Source: an uncultured Schlesneria sp.
GTDB lineage: Bacteria; Planctomycetota; Planctomycetia; Planctomycetales; Planctomycetaceae
DNA: 64,000 bases
NCBI GenBank assembly: GCA_903834925.1
Contig: CAILLA010000109.1
Location: 59,759-123,758, forward strand
Direction: 5' to 3'
Shown here: piece by piece, positions 20,206 through 30,519 of the stretch
Numbering within the stretch: position 1 is the first letter of the stretch
Layout of the letters: each line of letters opens with the position of its first letter
Made by a program: the position numbers and the translations under genes
The notes under the pieces: generated by a model
The model's database searches: none
What the model was told of the DNA's origin: nothing
What the model saw: the letters and a program-made list of their open reading frames with translations, nothing else

Positions 20206-21054
20206 TCAGTGTGTCATCGCGTAGAAGATAATATTAATACCTAATGGATAGGCTTTCTTTTCGGAGAATTCCGTGAAGTACCAGGGATCTTCTCCTTCAC
20301 GTTCCCAGCCATCGCCGAGATCCGTATTGTGACAAATCATCGCCATCATTCGACCTTTATCATCGAAAATACCGCGATAATGAGGCGTTTTCGCATCTTC
20401 ACGTTCCCACGTTTTACCGGTTGACCGGCCATCAATAGCAACCCCGATGGCAGGGATCTGGGGTTTTTCCTTTAAGTCGTAAACACAGTGAAAGATCGGA
20501 TGCTCGAGCGGAAGTTCAATCGGTTCCCGGTCTGGGAAAACCTGCTTGATCGTCTGGTAGAAGACTCGCCATTCTTCTTCGCCCCAGAAGTCGTCCACCA
20601 TCAGAAACCCACCGTTCAGCAGGTATCTTCGCAACGCCGCGATCTCATCGGGGGCAAGATAAATGCCGCCCGGCTCGATCAGGTAAATAAACGGGTAGTG
20701 AAACAGATCGGGATCACTCAGTCGCATGATCCGTCCGTTCGGGTCGACTTTCAACGAAGTCAATTGCTGCAGGCGATAAGAAAAATTTAGATCGGCGTCA
20801 GGAAAATCGGTCAGCCATGATCCCGGCCGTCGTGTCGAGTCATACTCGATACGGACGAAGGTGAAGACATCGTCTTTGAAGGCGGGATCAACATCCCACA
20901 ACGGGACACCGTTTCGGTTGTCTGGGACTGCTGTTTCCAGCCGCCCACCGAAGCGACGCTGTAAAGAACGATTTTGCCCATGCAACAGCCCGATCGTTCC
21001 AATGACGACCACGAGCATTGCCAAGATGCTGATCAGGGGAATGACACGTTTCAT
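20206..21054 (-). CDS. DUF4159 domain-containing protein
   Basis: 282-residue protein with an N-terminal membrane segment (VIPLISILAMLVVVIGTIGL). The rest matches the DUF4159 pattern: FTFVRIEYDS near the start, PFIYLIEPGGIYL, ALRRYLLNGGFLMVDDFWGEEEW, and the C-terminal YPLGINIIFYAMTH. The domain has a glutamine-amidotransferase-like fold in related proteins; its function is unknown. It almost always occurs with MoxR ATPases and TPR or VWA proteins, and here it lies between them. Its ATG follows the stop of the TPR gene by two nt, so translation is probably coupled. Confidence 0.93.
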   Translation of the reverse strand: MKRVIPLISILAMLVVVIGTIGLLHGQNRSLQRRFGGRLETAVPDNRNGVPLWDVDPAFKDDVFTFVRIEYDSTRRPGSWLTDFPDADLNFSYRLQQLTSLKVDPNGRIMRLSDPDLFHYPFIYLIEPGGIYLAPDEIAALRRYLLNGGFLMVDDFWGEEEWRVFYQTIKQVFPDREPIELPLEHPIFHCVYDLKEKPQIPAIGVAIDGRSTGKTWEREDAKTPHYRGIFDDKGRMMAMICHNTDLGDGWEREGEDPWYFTEFSEKKAYPLGINIIFYAMTH

Positions 21055-21056
21055 CG

Positions 21057-23708
21057 TCAGAACCCTACATTTCGTTTCCTGGGGATTTGTTCATTGTCAA
21101 CAGGTTTGGACTTCAGTGTTTGCTCAGCGTCTGCAGGTTCAGAGCGTACAATCTTCAACAACAACTTTTGAGCTTCACGATATCTTGGTGCTGCTTCCAA
21201 CGCGGCCAGAACATGTTTTTTCGCGTCAGGGAGACCGTTTGCGTCGAGCAGTTTTGCGAGACGGAAATGGGCTTCGGCGGGATCATCGGGGTCCATCAGT
21301 AGCCATGCTTGCAAGCCCTTAATCGCATCATGGACATCACCCAGTTTTTCACTCGTGGCAGCACGCGATTTTTGGGCTTGTGGCAATAAGGGATTGACTT
21401 CCAGCAATCGCTTCACGCTGATTGATGCCGCAGTCCAATCATGGACCGTCGTTTGTAACTCGATCAACCGTAGCAAGGCCGATTTGGCATCATCTGTTTG
21501 TGAAACGTATTTCTCAAGGACTTTTCGTTCTTCATTCGGTTCATTCAACTCGCGGTGGATTGCGGAAAGGAGCAGATAGGCGCTGTCGAGGCCAGTCTGC
21601 TCGGGATACAATTCAATCAGTTTCGCCAGCGACGTTTTGGCTTTCTCGAAATCCCGCTTCGAGATCAGCTGGTCCGCGAGCATGGTCAGCCCTTGAATAC
21701 TCGACGGATGATCGTCAACCCAGCGTTCAAGCCGGTCAGGATCATCATCGTCTTTAATCGCGGAGAGATCGTATTGTTCCCAATCGAGATCCGGGGCCAG
21801 TCGCCGCGCCATCTCGATGGCATAATCGCGAAACTCCATATCAATCTGATTCAACGATGTCGTGTGCCGCTCGATGGCCACATCAACGGGAATTCCAGTA
21901 GCCAAATCGTCAAGAATCTTCTTGAGAGATTCGATGCCATACTTTTCGACCAGGTATTCGACAAGCAGCGAGGCTTGAAAATACGCAAACTGAAGATCTT
22001 CAGGCTTTTCGGGACGCAGAAACGAACCACTCATCTCACGAACAGAATTGATACCTCGATCGAGAATTCGCTTGCGATGCTTGGGACTCATTCTCTGGCC
22101 CCACGTCGTTGAAGCCTGACGTTCTTCGTATACGGAAATCCCTTCGCTGAGCCATCGAGGCATCCGGTTTTTGGTTTTCTCCAACGTCACGACATGACAG
22201 AATTCATGCCACAAGACCGACTGCCAATTCGAGGGCGTCTCCTTCTGCGAAGCTGGACTATTCGCTGTAATGACTTTTCCAAAACAGACCCCCAGAAATC
22301 CCTCCGCTCCCGGCAAGCCAAACGTTCTCACTGCGAAATCATTCGGGTCTGGGAAAATCTCGACTGTAATGTCGTCCTTCAATTCCAGACCGTATTTAGG
22401 GCACAGCGTCCGTTTGGCTCGCTGCAAAAGCTGCAGCACATCCGATCCGTAAATCGCCGCTTCTTTGGCCTCCATTCGCACACGGAAACCATCCCCTTCG
22501 AGCGTCGTAAACTTATCTAATTCATCACGAAGCTGCACCAGATTAAAGACATGGACGTCATAGGCGTCGTACTTCAACGCTGCTTCACTCAACTTCCAGC
22601 CTTCGTCTTCCTGTCCTAATCGCAACAAATCTTGAGCGAGTTGAACTCGCGCAGGCTGATAGGTTGAAGCAAATTGAAGAGCCGTTCGCTGATGGGCCGC
22701 CCCTTCTGCAAAGCGGTATTTTTGCGAGAGTTTTCGACCGATCAGGTGATCAACAGCGGGATTCTCGGTCCATGGCTTAAGTGCCCGGTTACGGTACTCA
22801 AGCTCATTGTCGGAGTTATTACCGAGATGAGCCAACACGGCGTAATAGGCCCAACACAAAGGACTTGCATTGTTGATTTCCAAAGCCTCATCAAGCAGCT
22901 TCTTTGCGTCACCATAATGCTCGGAATCAATGGCGTGATCGACTCGGTGAAGAAGTGCTGGAAGATGATGGGGATTCAGTCGTAACGCCTCAGACAAATG
23001 GTGCGCGGCTAACGGCGGCTGTGATCTCTCAAGTGCCCGGGAAAGTCCAAAGTGAATGTCCGGGTCTTGAGGATGTCCCTTTACGCCCTCTTCAAATGTC
23101 TCCGCAGCTAACGCAAAATCCTTCTTTGAGAGTGCCATCTCGCCGCTGGCCAGAATCGCCCCTCGATTTGCCGGACTCACTTTCAATGCGCGATCATAAA
23201 AGACTTCAAGAACCTGGCGAGCGTCAGCGCCCGTCGCCACAGCGACCCGACCAAGAGCCACCAGACTGTCAGCGTCACCGTTGTAGCGCCAGGCAGCCCG
23301 ACCGACAACGTCGGCGATTTCCGCTTGCCAAACGCTGGCTTGCATCACGTTGCCGGACAATCGCGCGGGCTCAATTCCCGCCTGCCGCAGGCGAACGCTC
23401 CATGCATATCGAGTCAATCCAGCCGAAATCGTCTCGTAGGCATCCTTATAAAGTCCCGTATTCAATTCCGCTTCGGATTTAAAGAGGTAGAAATCTTCGC
23501 CGAAAGCACGTTCATCAATCGCCTTTCCGGCAACCTTGATGCACTCGGCATATTCCCCTTTGGTCAGAAGCTTGCGAGTCTCTTCAATGTCGGCAGCAAA
23601 AGAACTCGAAGCAAATCCAAGGACAACAACAAATGAAAGGAGAATTCGGGCCGGAACGACGCAAGGAAAATACTTCTGTGAGTCACAACTACCAGCGGCC
23701 AAACACAT
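21057..23708 (-). CDS. TPR protein with gluzincin (peptidase MA-like) domain
   Basis: 883-residue exported protein (signal-like PARILLSFVVVLGFASSSFAAD). N-terminal TPR repeats run from ~40 to ~370. A zinc-metallopeptidase domain follows (~400-600) with the gluzincin helix LWHEFCHVVTLEK (HExxH: HEFCH) and the downstream RWLSEGISVYEE glutamate motif. More TPRs fill ~620-850. This peptidase-MA-like layout is common in planctomycete envelope operons. The start at 23708 is supported by AGGAG eight nt upstream. First gene of the three-gene operon with DUF4159 and MoxR. Likely role: envelope proteolysis or assembly with the ATPase; substrate unknown. Confidence 0.88.
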   Translation of the reverse strand: MCLAAGSCDSQKYFPCVVPARILLSFVVVLGFASSSFAADIEETRKLLTKGEYAECIKVAGKAIDERAFGEDFYLFKSEAELNTGLYKDAYETISAGLTRYAWSVRLRQAGIEPARLSGNVMQASVWQAEIADVVGRAAWRYNGDADSLVALGRVAVATGADARQVLEVFYDRALKVSPANRGAILASGEMALSKKDFALAAETFEEGVKGHPQDPDIHFGLSRALERSQPPLAAHHLSEALRLNPHHLPALLHRVDHAIDSEHYGDAKKLLDEALEINNASPLCWAYYAVLAHLGNNSDNELEYRNRALKPWTENPAVDHLIGRKLSQKYRFAEGAAHQRTALQFASTYQPARVQLAQDLLRLGQEDEGWKLSEAALKYDAYDVHVFNLVQLRDELDKFTTLEGDGFRVRMEAKEAAIYGSDVLQLLQRAKRTLCPKYGLELKDDITVEIFPDPNDFAVRTFGLPGAEGFLGVCFGKVITANSPASQKETPSNWQSVLWHEFCHVVTLEKTKNRMPRWLSEGISVYEERQASTTWGQRMSPKHRKRILDRGINSVREMSGSFLRPEKPEDLQFAYFQASLLVEYLVEKYGIESLKKILDDLATGIPVDVAIERHTTSLNQIDMEFRDYAIEMARRLAPDLDWEQYDLSAIKDDDDPDRLERWVDDHPSSIQGLTMLADQLISKRDFEKAKTSLAKLIELYPEQTGLDSAYLLLSAIHRELNEPNEERKVLEKYVSQTDDAKSALLRLIELQTTVHDWTAASISVKRLLEVNPLLPQAQKSRAATSEKLGDVHDAIKGLQAWLLMDPDDPAEAHFRLAKLLDANGLPDAKKHVLAALEAAPRYREAQKLLLKIVRSEPADAEQTLKSKPVDNEQIPRKRNVGF

Positions 23709-23827
23709 TCACGGATCTCCTGATGAACTCATCTGAGTATAGCGATCCGACGTTCTCGATCACAGCAAAGGGGTAATAATGCAAGCAGCGGTGGGATAAA
23801 CCACCGCTGCTCGGAAATCAAATTTCC

Positions 23828-23875
23828 ACATGGTGGCACGGGCTTACCGTCTTCGGTTAGCCCGTGATACCATGT
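23828..23875. terminator. Long hairpin downstream of ilvC
   Basis: Nearly perfect palindrome: ACATGGT (23828-23834) with ACCATGT at the right end, CACGGGCT with AGCCCGTG, and ACCG with CGGT around a TCTT loop. It lies just past the ilvC stop (minus strand) and before the TPR gene promoter, so it can end ilvC transcription, though no T-run follows. Its central GCTTACCG/CGGTTAGC part resembles the TGACCG/CGGTCA core of the composite elements at 4.5 and 19.0 kb, so it may belong to the same REP-like class. Confidence 0.65.
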
Positions 23876-23882
23876 CAGCCGA

Positions 23883-24887
<1,005 letters not shown>

Positions 24888-24977
24888 CGTTGCTTCTCTT
24901 CAGGAAAGTTAAGGGAATTTTCAGAACTGTTTTTACACAAATACAACCGGGTAAATTGTGCTTTTCAAATCGGTCGT

Positions 24978-25517
24978 TCAACCGTTGATTGCGGCTTCTT
25001 CATATGTCGGCGGGGGTTTGAGTGCGTCTTCAACAGACAGGGATTTCTCGCGTGAGAGTGCGATTCGTCCGGTGCGAACCATTTCGATGATTCCCAGCGG
25101 ACGCATCAATTCGATGAATGCCGTCAATTTACTCTCGGAACCCGAGATTTCGATCATGACATGCTGTTCACCGACATCGACAATCTTGCCGCGAAAGATT
25201 CCGACAAGCTCGCGTACATCGGAAAGGCGGCCACCAGCTGTCGACACCTTGATCAACATCAGGTCGCGTTCGACCAGATCCTGATTCAAGTAATCAACGA
25301 CTTTAACGACCGTCACGATCTTTTCGAGTTGTTTTCGAACCTGATCAACAACCTTGTCGTCGCCTGTCACGACAAACGTGATGCGTGAAAACTCGGGGCG
25401 TTCGGTTTCACCGACGGCCAGACTTTCGATATTGAATGCGCGCGACGCGAGCATTCCGGAGATGTGTGCCAACACACCCGGCTGGTTCATCACCATCGCG
25501 GACAATACGTGCTTCAT
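24978..25517 (-). CDS. ilvN: Acetolactate synthase small subunit
   Basis: 179-residue regulatory subunit carrying the valine-binding ACT domain. The N terminus KHVLSAMVMNQPGVLAHISG and ASRAFNIESLAVGETE are the diagnostic ACT motifs, and the C-terminal domain (ERDLMLIKVS ... IVDVGEQHVMIEISG) is typical of IlvN/IlvH. It confers feedback inhibition by valine on the IlvB catalytic subunit. Start: ATG 25517 matches the family N terminus; the frame continues upstream to 25709 but that part (with WWVEV and CLLESCC) is not IlvN-like. Cotranscribed with ilvC. Confidence 0.94.
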   Translation of the reverse strand: MKHVLSAMVMNQPGVLAHISGMLASRAFNIESLAVGETERPEFSRITFVVTGDDKVVDQVRKQLEKIVTVVKVVDYLNQDLVERDLMLIKVSTAGGRLSDVRELVGIFRGKIVDVGEQHVMIEISGSESKLTAFIELMRPLGIIEMVRTGRIALSREKSLSVEDALKPPPTYEEAAING

Positions 25518-26333
25518 CGAACAGCAGCTTTCCAAGAGGCATTGCAGAAAATCGAGAATGAGCCGACTCTGCATTGCCGAGGTTTTGACCTCTACCCACC
25601 ACCTGCCAGTGGCATTCTTGCAATCACAAACCATACACACCGAGATAGAAATCATTTTCTCTCGATGCAATGGGCCGACCATCGTAAGCGCCGGTCGATG
25701 TGGAAACAAGTTCGACGGAATCCGGACACGCTACAAATCTGCAATCTGGCGGTCGAGAATGAGATTTTCGCGTCACGGTCGCGATCTGATGGCGCAAAAC
25801 AACCCCTTCTCAAGGGTGGCTAATAGGATTTCGTACCAGGAACACTGGACAGTCATGATTCGGGCTTCGGTGACGAGGGCAAACACGCCACTTATCACGT
25901 CCATGATGATGCTTGGATTTATATCTGGGCGGTTAGTGGTTAACGGTGGGAAACAGACCATATGTTGGTAGGATGTTCGTTTCCGGTTGCAGAAGAATAG
26001 TATGATAACTTGCTTATTGCCATACAGTTACGGCGGATTTTGTCTGGCGACCGCATTGGGGGATGGGAAAAAAGAGTTTTCGTGAAATCAACACGGCCAG
26101 CGTCATAAGCGGTAAGGGACTCCGTTTCCTTCGTCCTGAAAAAACGCTGACGTAGCCAAGTGTATAACGCTTGACCTATATTGACGTTAGAAAATCTCTG
26201 TTGAAACATTTCGCCCCGAATTCCTAGTCTGGTTCTTGCTCGGGGGCCGTTTTCTCAAAAGCATTGGCAGTAAACCAGTTAATTGCCAGCCGTTTGTTCT
26301 CGAGTTTCAGTGGATGGCACAGGAGAATTCGCA
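25518..26333. other. Long divergent intergenic region (ilvN / CotH gene)
   Basis: About 815 nt without a supported gene. Several short frames occur on both strands, none with a recognisable motif or start signal. The minus strand should carry the ilvN promoter and any 5' leader. I looked for a leader peptide rich in Val/Leu/Ile or an obvious attenuator and saw none. Confidence 0.45.
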
Positions 26334-28013
26334 ATGACTTGCCCGAAAAAAACGGATTCTTGCCTGTTGTCCCCTCCATTAAATCGTCGACCGATGAGCG
26401 ATCGACGATTGTTACCGTTCTGCTTATCGATCGCGGTTTGCCTGTTCGCGTTCGCAATGCCTTCCGATGCGCAGGCTCCCTTGCCGACGACGGAAGCGGA
26501 CTTGAAGCAGAGTCGCGAGTTTTTTCTCAGCGGTTCAATTTCCAACCTGCGAATCGAGATTTCGGAAGCCGAACTGGAAAAACTGAAGGCCGAAAACCGG
26601 ACGTATGTCCGTTGTACGATTCGTGAAAACGATGTTGCGACCTATGAGAATGTGGCGATCAAGCTCAAAGGTGCTGCCGGGAGCTTTCGTGAATTTGATG
26701 ATCGCCCGGCATTGACCCTGAATGTTCAGAAATTTAAAAGGGGTAAGACATTTCACGGCCTTTCCAAATTCCATTTGAATAATTCCGTTCAGGACGAGAC
26801 CTATTTGCAAGAGCATCTCTGTGGTGAGATCTTTCGATCGGCAGGCATTCCTGCAGCCTATGCCACGCATGCACGAGTCTGGCTGAATGGTCGTGATGTT
26901 GGCCTTTATGTCCTCAAAGAAGGTTTTGACAAGTCCTTCTTAAAACGATACTTCGAAGACTCTTCTGGAAATCTTTACGACGGGGGATTTCTACAGGACA
27001 TTGATGCCGAACTTGAGAAAGACTCGGGAAGCGGTGTCGATGATCGCAGCGATCTGGCCGCACTTGTCAAAGCGTGTCGGACTGACGAACCGAACGAGCG
27101 CTGGGAACGAGTGAATGAGTTACTTGATGTTGAGCAGTTCATCACGTTCATGGCGCTGGAACTGATGACCTGTCATTGGGATGGGTACAGTACGAATTAC
27201 AACAACTACCGGATCTACTTTGATCCCAAGGGACACAAGGTTCATTTTTTTCCGCACGGGATGGATCAGATGTTCGGGGACACGTCTGCATCGATTCTCG
27301 ATTATCCTGGATCAATTGTCGCAGCGACCGTCATGCAAAACACCGAGTGGCGAAAACGGTATCGTCAACGAGTTGATGAATTATTGTCGCTGTTTTCGCC
27401 CGCTGACAAATTGCTGGATCAGGTCGATGTTGTCCATCGGCGATTACGCCCGGTGTTGGAATCGATGGACCCCCAACTCGCTGCCGAGCATCATGAGCGA
27501 GTACAAGATTTGAAACAGCGGTTGATTGCACGGGGTGAATCACTTCAGCAGCAACATGACCAGCCTGATCCTGGTCCCCTGGAATTTGATGAGTCTGGGA
27601 GTCAGACGATTTCCGACTGGCAGCAAATGATCGAGAGCGACAAAGCAATCCTGGAGGAGATCGAACTACCCGGCGAAAAGCGAGTCTATGCGATCATCTG
27701 CGGCAAGGAAGAAGATTGCATCGCTTCTTGGCGCCGTCGAGTGATGTTGTCAAAGGGAGATTATCGATTTACTGCGATGTTGCGAACGATCAATGTCGAT
27801 CCGATTGAGGATCAGAAAGGAAGAGGAGCTGGCCTGCGCATCTCTGGTTCAGAACGGACGAACCATCTGGCAGGCTCATCCGTCTGGACATCTCTGGAAT
27901 ATGAGTTCACGGTCAATGAAGACATCAAGAATGTCGAGTTGATCATTGAACTTCGAGCATCTCACGGCCAAGCCTGGTTCCAACAGGACTCGCTACGGCT
28001 CATGCGAAAATGA
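26334..28013 (+). CDS. CotH kinase family secreted protein
   Basis: 559-residue protein of the CotH (PF08757) family, a secreted protein-kinase-like fold. A long n-region leads to the signal core LLPFCLSIAVCLFAFAM ending DAQA. CotH features: LRIEISEAELEKLKAENRTYV at the start, VAIKLKGAAGSF, a HGLSKFHLNNSVQD segment, and the active-site region EQFITFMALELMTCHWDGY with NYNNYRIYFDPKGHKVHFFPHGMDQMF (conserved Asp in HGMDQ). The C-terminal ~130 residues form an additional beta-rich domain. Start: ATG 26334 has AGGAG eight nt upstream, a better signal than the ATG at 26394. Function of CotH in planctomycetes is unknown; in Bacillus spores CotH phosphorylates coat proteins. Confidence 0.87.
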   Translation: MTCPKKTDSCLLSPPLNRRPMSDRRLLPFCLSIAVCLFAFAMPSDAQAPLPTTEADLKQSREFFLSGSISNLRIEISEAELEKLKAENRTYVRCTIRENDVATYENVAIKLKGAAGSFREFDDRPALTLNVQKFKRGKTFHGLSKFHLNNSVQDETYLQEHLCGEIFRSAGIPAAYATHARVWLNGRDVGLYVLKEGFDKSFLKRYFEDSSGNLYDGGFLQDIDAELEKDSGSGVDDRSDLAALVKACRTDEPNERWERVNELLDVEQFITFMALELMTCHWDGYSTNYNNYRIYFDPKGHKVHFFPHGMDQMFGDTSASILDYPGSIVAATVMQNTEWRKRYRQRVDELLSLFSPADKLLDQVDVVHRRLRPVLESMDPQLAAEHHERVQDLKQRLIARGESLQQQHDQPDPGPLEFDESGSQTISDWQQMIESDKAILEEIELPGEKRVYAIICGKEEDCIASWRRRVMLSKGDYRFTAMLRTINVDPIEDQKGRGAGLRISGSERTNHLAGSSVWTSLEYEFTVNEDIKNVELIIELRASHGQAWFQQDSLRLMRK

Positions 28014-28174
28014 TTGACAACCGCGATGACGAGCGTCAAAACCGAGACCACCAACGAGATCACTCCCCAAATGTTCAAGAGCGTGAACACCTCGACATAT
28101 CACTTGAAGAGTGACTAATGTAGACTAATCGAGGGTTCCACATTGTCAGCAATCGCTTTTCAAAGGAGATGCCC

Positions 28175-29737
28175 ATGTCCCGACAGACTTCACGTCGCCG
28201 TTTCCTGGCTGATATTGGGCGGGGAACGTTGTTCGCAACGGTCGGAGCAGCACTCGCAACGGATCTGAATCTTATACCGAAGGGATTCGCAGAGGATCTC
28301 GATGACTCCCTCACTTTCGGCGAACTGGAACCACTTGTTTGCGTTTTACAGGAAACGCCAGTCCAGCGTCTGCAGTCTGTCCTCATCGAAAAACTCCGAA
28401 GCGGACTACCGCTGAAATCGCTCGTAGCTGCGGGCGCGCTCGCCAACGCCAGGACGTTCGGCGGCGAAGACTATATCGGGTTTCACACATTCATGGCGTT
28501 GGCTCCGGCGCTCAAAATGGCTCGTTTCATGCCGCCAGGTGCTGATGCACTGCCCGTCCTCAAAGTTCTTTATCGAAACAGCAATCGCATCCAGGAATTC
28601 GGCGGCCGAAGTTCCGAGGTGCTCCATCGTCTTCCTGCGGAATCCTCTGCGCCAAATTCCACATCCGACTCGCTTTCGTCCGCGATTCGCTCGAAAGAGA
28701 CGACACACGCAGAACAGATGCTCGCAAAATTCGTTGCGACCGACCGTCGTTCGGCGCTGGATGCCCTGATCCCAGTCATTCATGACAATCACCCCGAGGT
28801 TCACCGAACGGTGCTGCCATTCCGTGCCTGGGAAATGCAGGAGATTGTGGGAACCGAGCACGCGCTCACGATGTTGCGTCAGTCGCTGCGGTACTGCATT
28901 CGAACCGAGCCAAAGGAACGCCCGGAAACAACGGCGCATGGACGGATGTTGGTCAAACTTCTGGATGAATTCAAGCTCAATGGGCAATCGCCGGGGACAA
29001 AGCCGGCCGACGATGCTTTTGTTGAGCACTTGAGTCACACATTTGCGACAGCGTCGCCGGAAGATGCAGGTCGAGCGGCAGCAGGCGCTTTGGCCGAAGG
29101 ATTTGATCCCGCAGTGATTGGGGAAGCGATTTCCCTGGCAGCCAGTCTGCTAGTCTTGAGGGATGGAGGACGTCTGCCACAGTGGGAAGACCGCCTTAAG
29201 CCCGCGGGGTCGGTTCACGGAGATTCTGTGGGAGTCCACGCGAGCGACGCAGCGAATGCCTGGCGACACCTCGCGAGTGTCAGCTCCGGCACCAATGTAT
29301 TCGCGTGTTTGATCATCGGAGCATGGCAAGTCGCCAGAGATCGAAATTACCCCGGCAACTTCCTGCCGGAGCCACTGCCACTTCAGTTCCATCTGGGACG
29401 TATCACAGCCAATGATGCGGACAGTCTTCTGGCCAAATTGGACGAGTCCATACAAAACAACTTGCAGGCTCACGCGTCGGCTGTTGTTCAGCGGTATGGT
29501 GAGATGTCCCTGCCGGCTGATCGACTGTTTGCCACGCTGGCCCGTTACGCCACTAGTGAAGACGGGGCATTGCACGCCGAAAAATACTTCCACACGGTCT
29601 GGGATGATTTCCATGCTACGCGCCCCTCAGCAAGGTGGCGGCATCTCGTTGCTCTTGCCCGCGTCACGGCGAGCGAATACGGAAAGCCTGCAGCAGGATA
29701 CGCTGAAGCGAAAGAATTATTGGGTATCAAGAGTTAA
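28175..29737 (+). CDS. Tat-exported protein of unknown function
   Basis: 520-residue protein. The N terminus SRQTSRRRFLADIGRGTLFA is a clear twin-arginine signal (SRRRFL). The mature part is helical and Ala/Leu-rich with no motif I recognise. Notable are histidines in IGFHTFMALAPALKMARFM, PVIHDNHPEVHRTVLPFRAWEM, and the C-terminal TVWDDFHATRPSARWRH. Export by Tat suggests a cofactor-bound, folded protein, and the conserved-looking His/Trp sites could bind a metal or heme; that is only inference. Start: the ATG at 28175 sits six nt after AAGGAG and is preferred over the in-frame ATG at 28169, which overlaps that signal. It follows the CotH gene by 161 nt. Confidence 0.72.
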   Translation: MSRQTSRRRFLADIGRGTLFATVGAALATDLNLIPKGFAEDLDDSLTFGELEPLVCVLQETPVQRLQSVLIEKLRSGLPLKSLVAAGALANARTFGGEDYIGFHTFMALAPALKMARFMPPGADALPVLKVLYRNSNRIQEFGGRSSEVLHRLPAESSAPNSTSDSLSSAIRSKETTHAEQMLAKFVATDRRSALDALIPVIHDNHPEVHRTVLPFRAWEMQEIVGTEHALTMLRQSLRYCIRTEPKERPETTAHGRMLVKLLDEFKLNGQSPGTKPADDAFVEHLSHTFATASPEDAGRAAAGALAEGFDPAVIGEAISLAASLLVLRDGGRLPQWEDRLKPAGSVHGDSVGVHASDAANAWRHLASVSSGTNVFACLIIGAWQVARDRNYPGNFLPEPLPLQFHLGRITANDADSLLAKLDESIQNNLQAHASAVVQRYGEMSLPADRLFATLARYATSEDGALHAEKYFHTVWDDFHATRPSARWRHLVALARVTASEYGKPAAGYAEAKELLGIKS

Positions 29738-29871
29738 GTTCATTGAAACCAGTAATTGCAATACCGCTAAAATGAACGACGCACTGTCGCCGTCGACACA
29801 CTGAAAACGAATTGTCAGAAACTCCTCGAACAAAGGTGTCAGGCCAGGCTTCGCCGTGGTGATTGAACAGT

Positions 29872-30519
29872 TCACTGTCGAGACAAAATGAAATGGGTGG
29901 CCCGAGCCGTGGCTTCATGTCTGATGCATGTATAGCCCAATGCAGGAAGATTCACACCTTCGAACAGGCGCTCACCGGAGCCGAGTAAGACTGGCGAGAT
30001 GGCGATGTGCATTTCGTCGATCAGGCGGAGATGAAGATACTGTTGGATGACGTTGACTCCGCCACCAACGCGAACATCTTTTCCTCCGGCCGCATCCCGG
30101 GCGCGTTCAAGAGCCACGGCAGCACCTTCGGTCACGAAGTGGAAAGTTGTTCCTCCTTCCATGATCAGCGGCGGACGGGCGTGGTTGGTCAGCACAAACA
30201 CCGGGACATGATAGACAGGATTCTCGCCCCACCAACCCCGCCAGCTCTCATCTGGCCAGGGTCCGCGAACCGGTCCGAACATGTTCCTGCCAAGAATCCA
30301 TGCCCCAATATTCTGAAAACCTCGAGCGGCAAATTCTTCATCAACGCCCGTTTCTCCGCCATCGTTACCGAACAACGACTTTTGAAACGTTCGAGTGGGG
30401 ATGGCCCAGCCGTGAAGCGAAGTACCACCCACGCCGAGTGGGTTATTGATGTCCTGGTCCGGTCCAGCTCCGAAACCATCCAGCGATATGGTGAAACTCT
30501 CTACGCGAAGTTTGGACAT
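29872..30519 (-). CDS. Dihydrofolate reductase family protein (RibD C-terminal type)
   Basis: 215-residue protein with the DHFR/RibD_C fold: start MSKLRVESFTISLDGFGAG, GAWILGRNMFGPVRGPW, PVFVLTNHARPP, and GKDVRVGGGVNVIQQYL with the NADPH-binding glycines, then LIDEMHIAISPVLLGSG. Such stand-alone members are NADPH-dependent reductases of unknown substrate, often mistaken for real DHFR or riboflavin reductase. Start: ATG 30519 fits the family; an extension to 30570 is not conserved. A 34-nt stretch of its 5' coding end (30477-30510) is repeated 270 nt upstream (30747-30780). Confidence 0.88.
   Translation of the reverse strand: MSKLRVESFTISLDGFGAGPDQDINNPLGVGGTSLHGWAIPTRTFQKSLFGNDGGETGVDEEFAARGFQNIGAWILGRNMFGPVRGPWPDESWRGWWGENPVYHVPVFVLTNHARPPLIMEGGTTFHFVTEGAAVALERARDAAGGKDVRVGGGVNVIQQYLHLRLIDEMHIAISPVLLGSGERLFEGVNLPALGYTCIRHEATARATHFILSRQ

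Noticed and set aside
25518..25709. N-terminal extension of ilvN
   Set aside because: The extra 64 residues do not resemble IlvN; the ATG at 25517 matches the conserved N terminus.
25940..26209. Minus-strand 89-codon frame in the ilvN/CotH gap
   Set aside because: No homology-like features, and no start signal.
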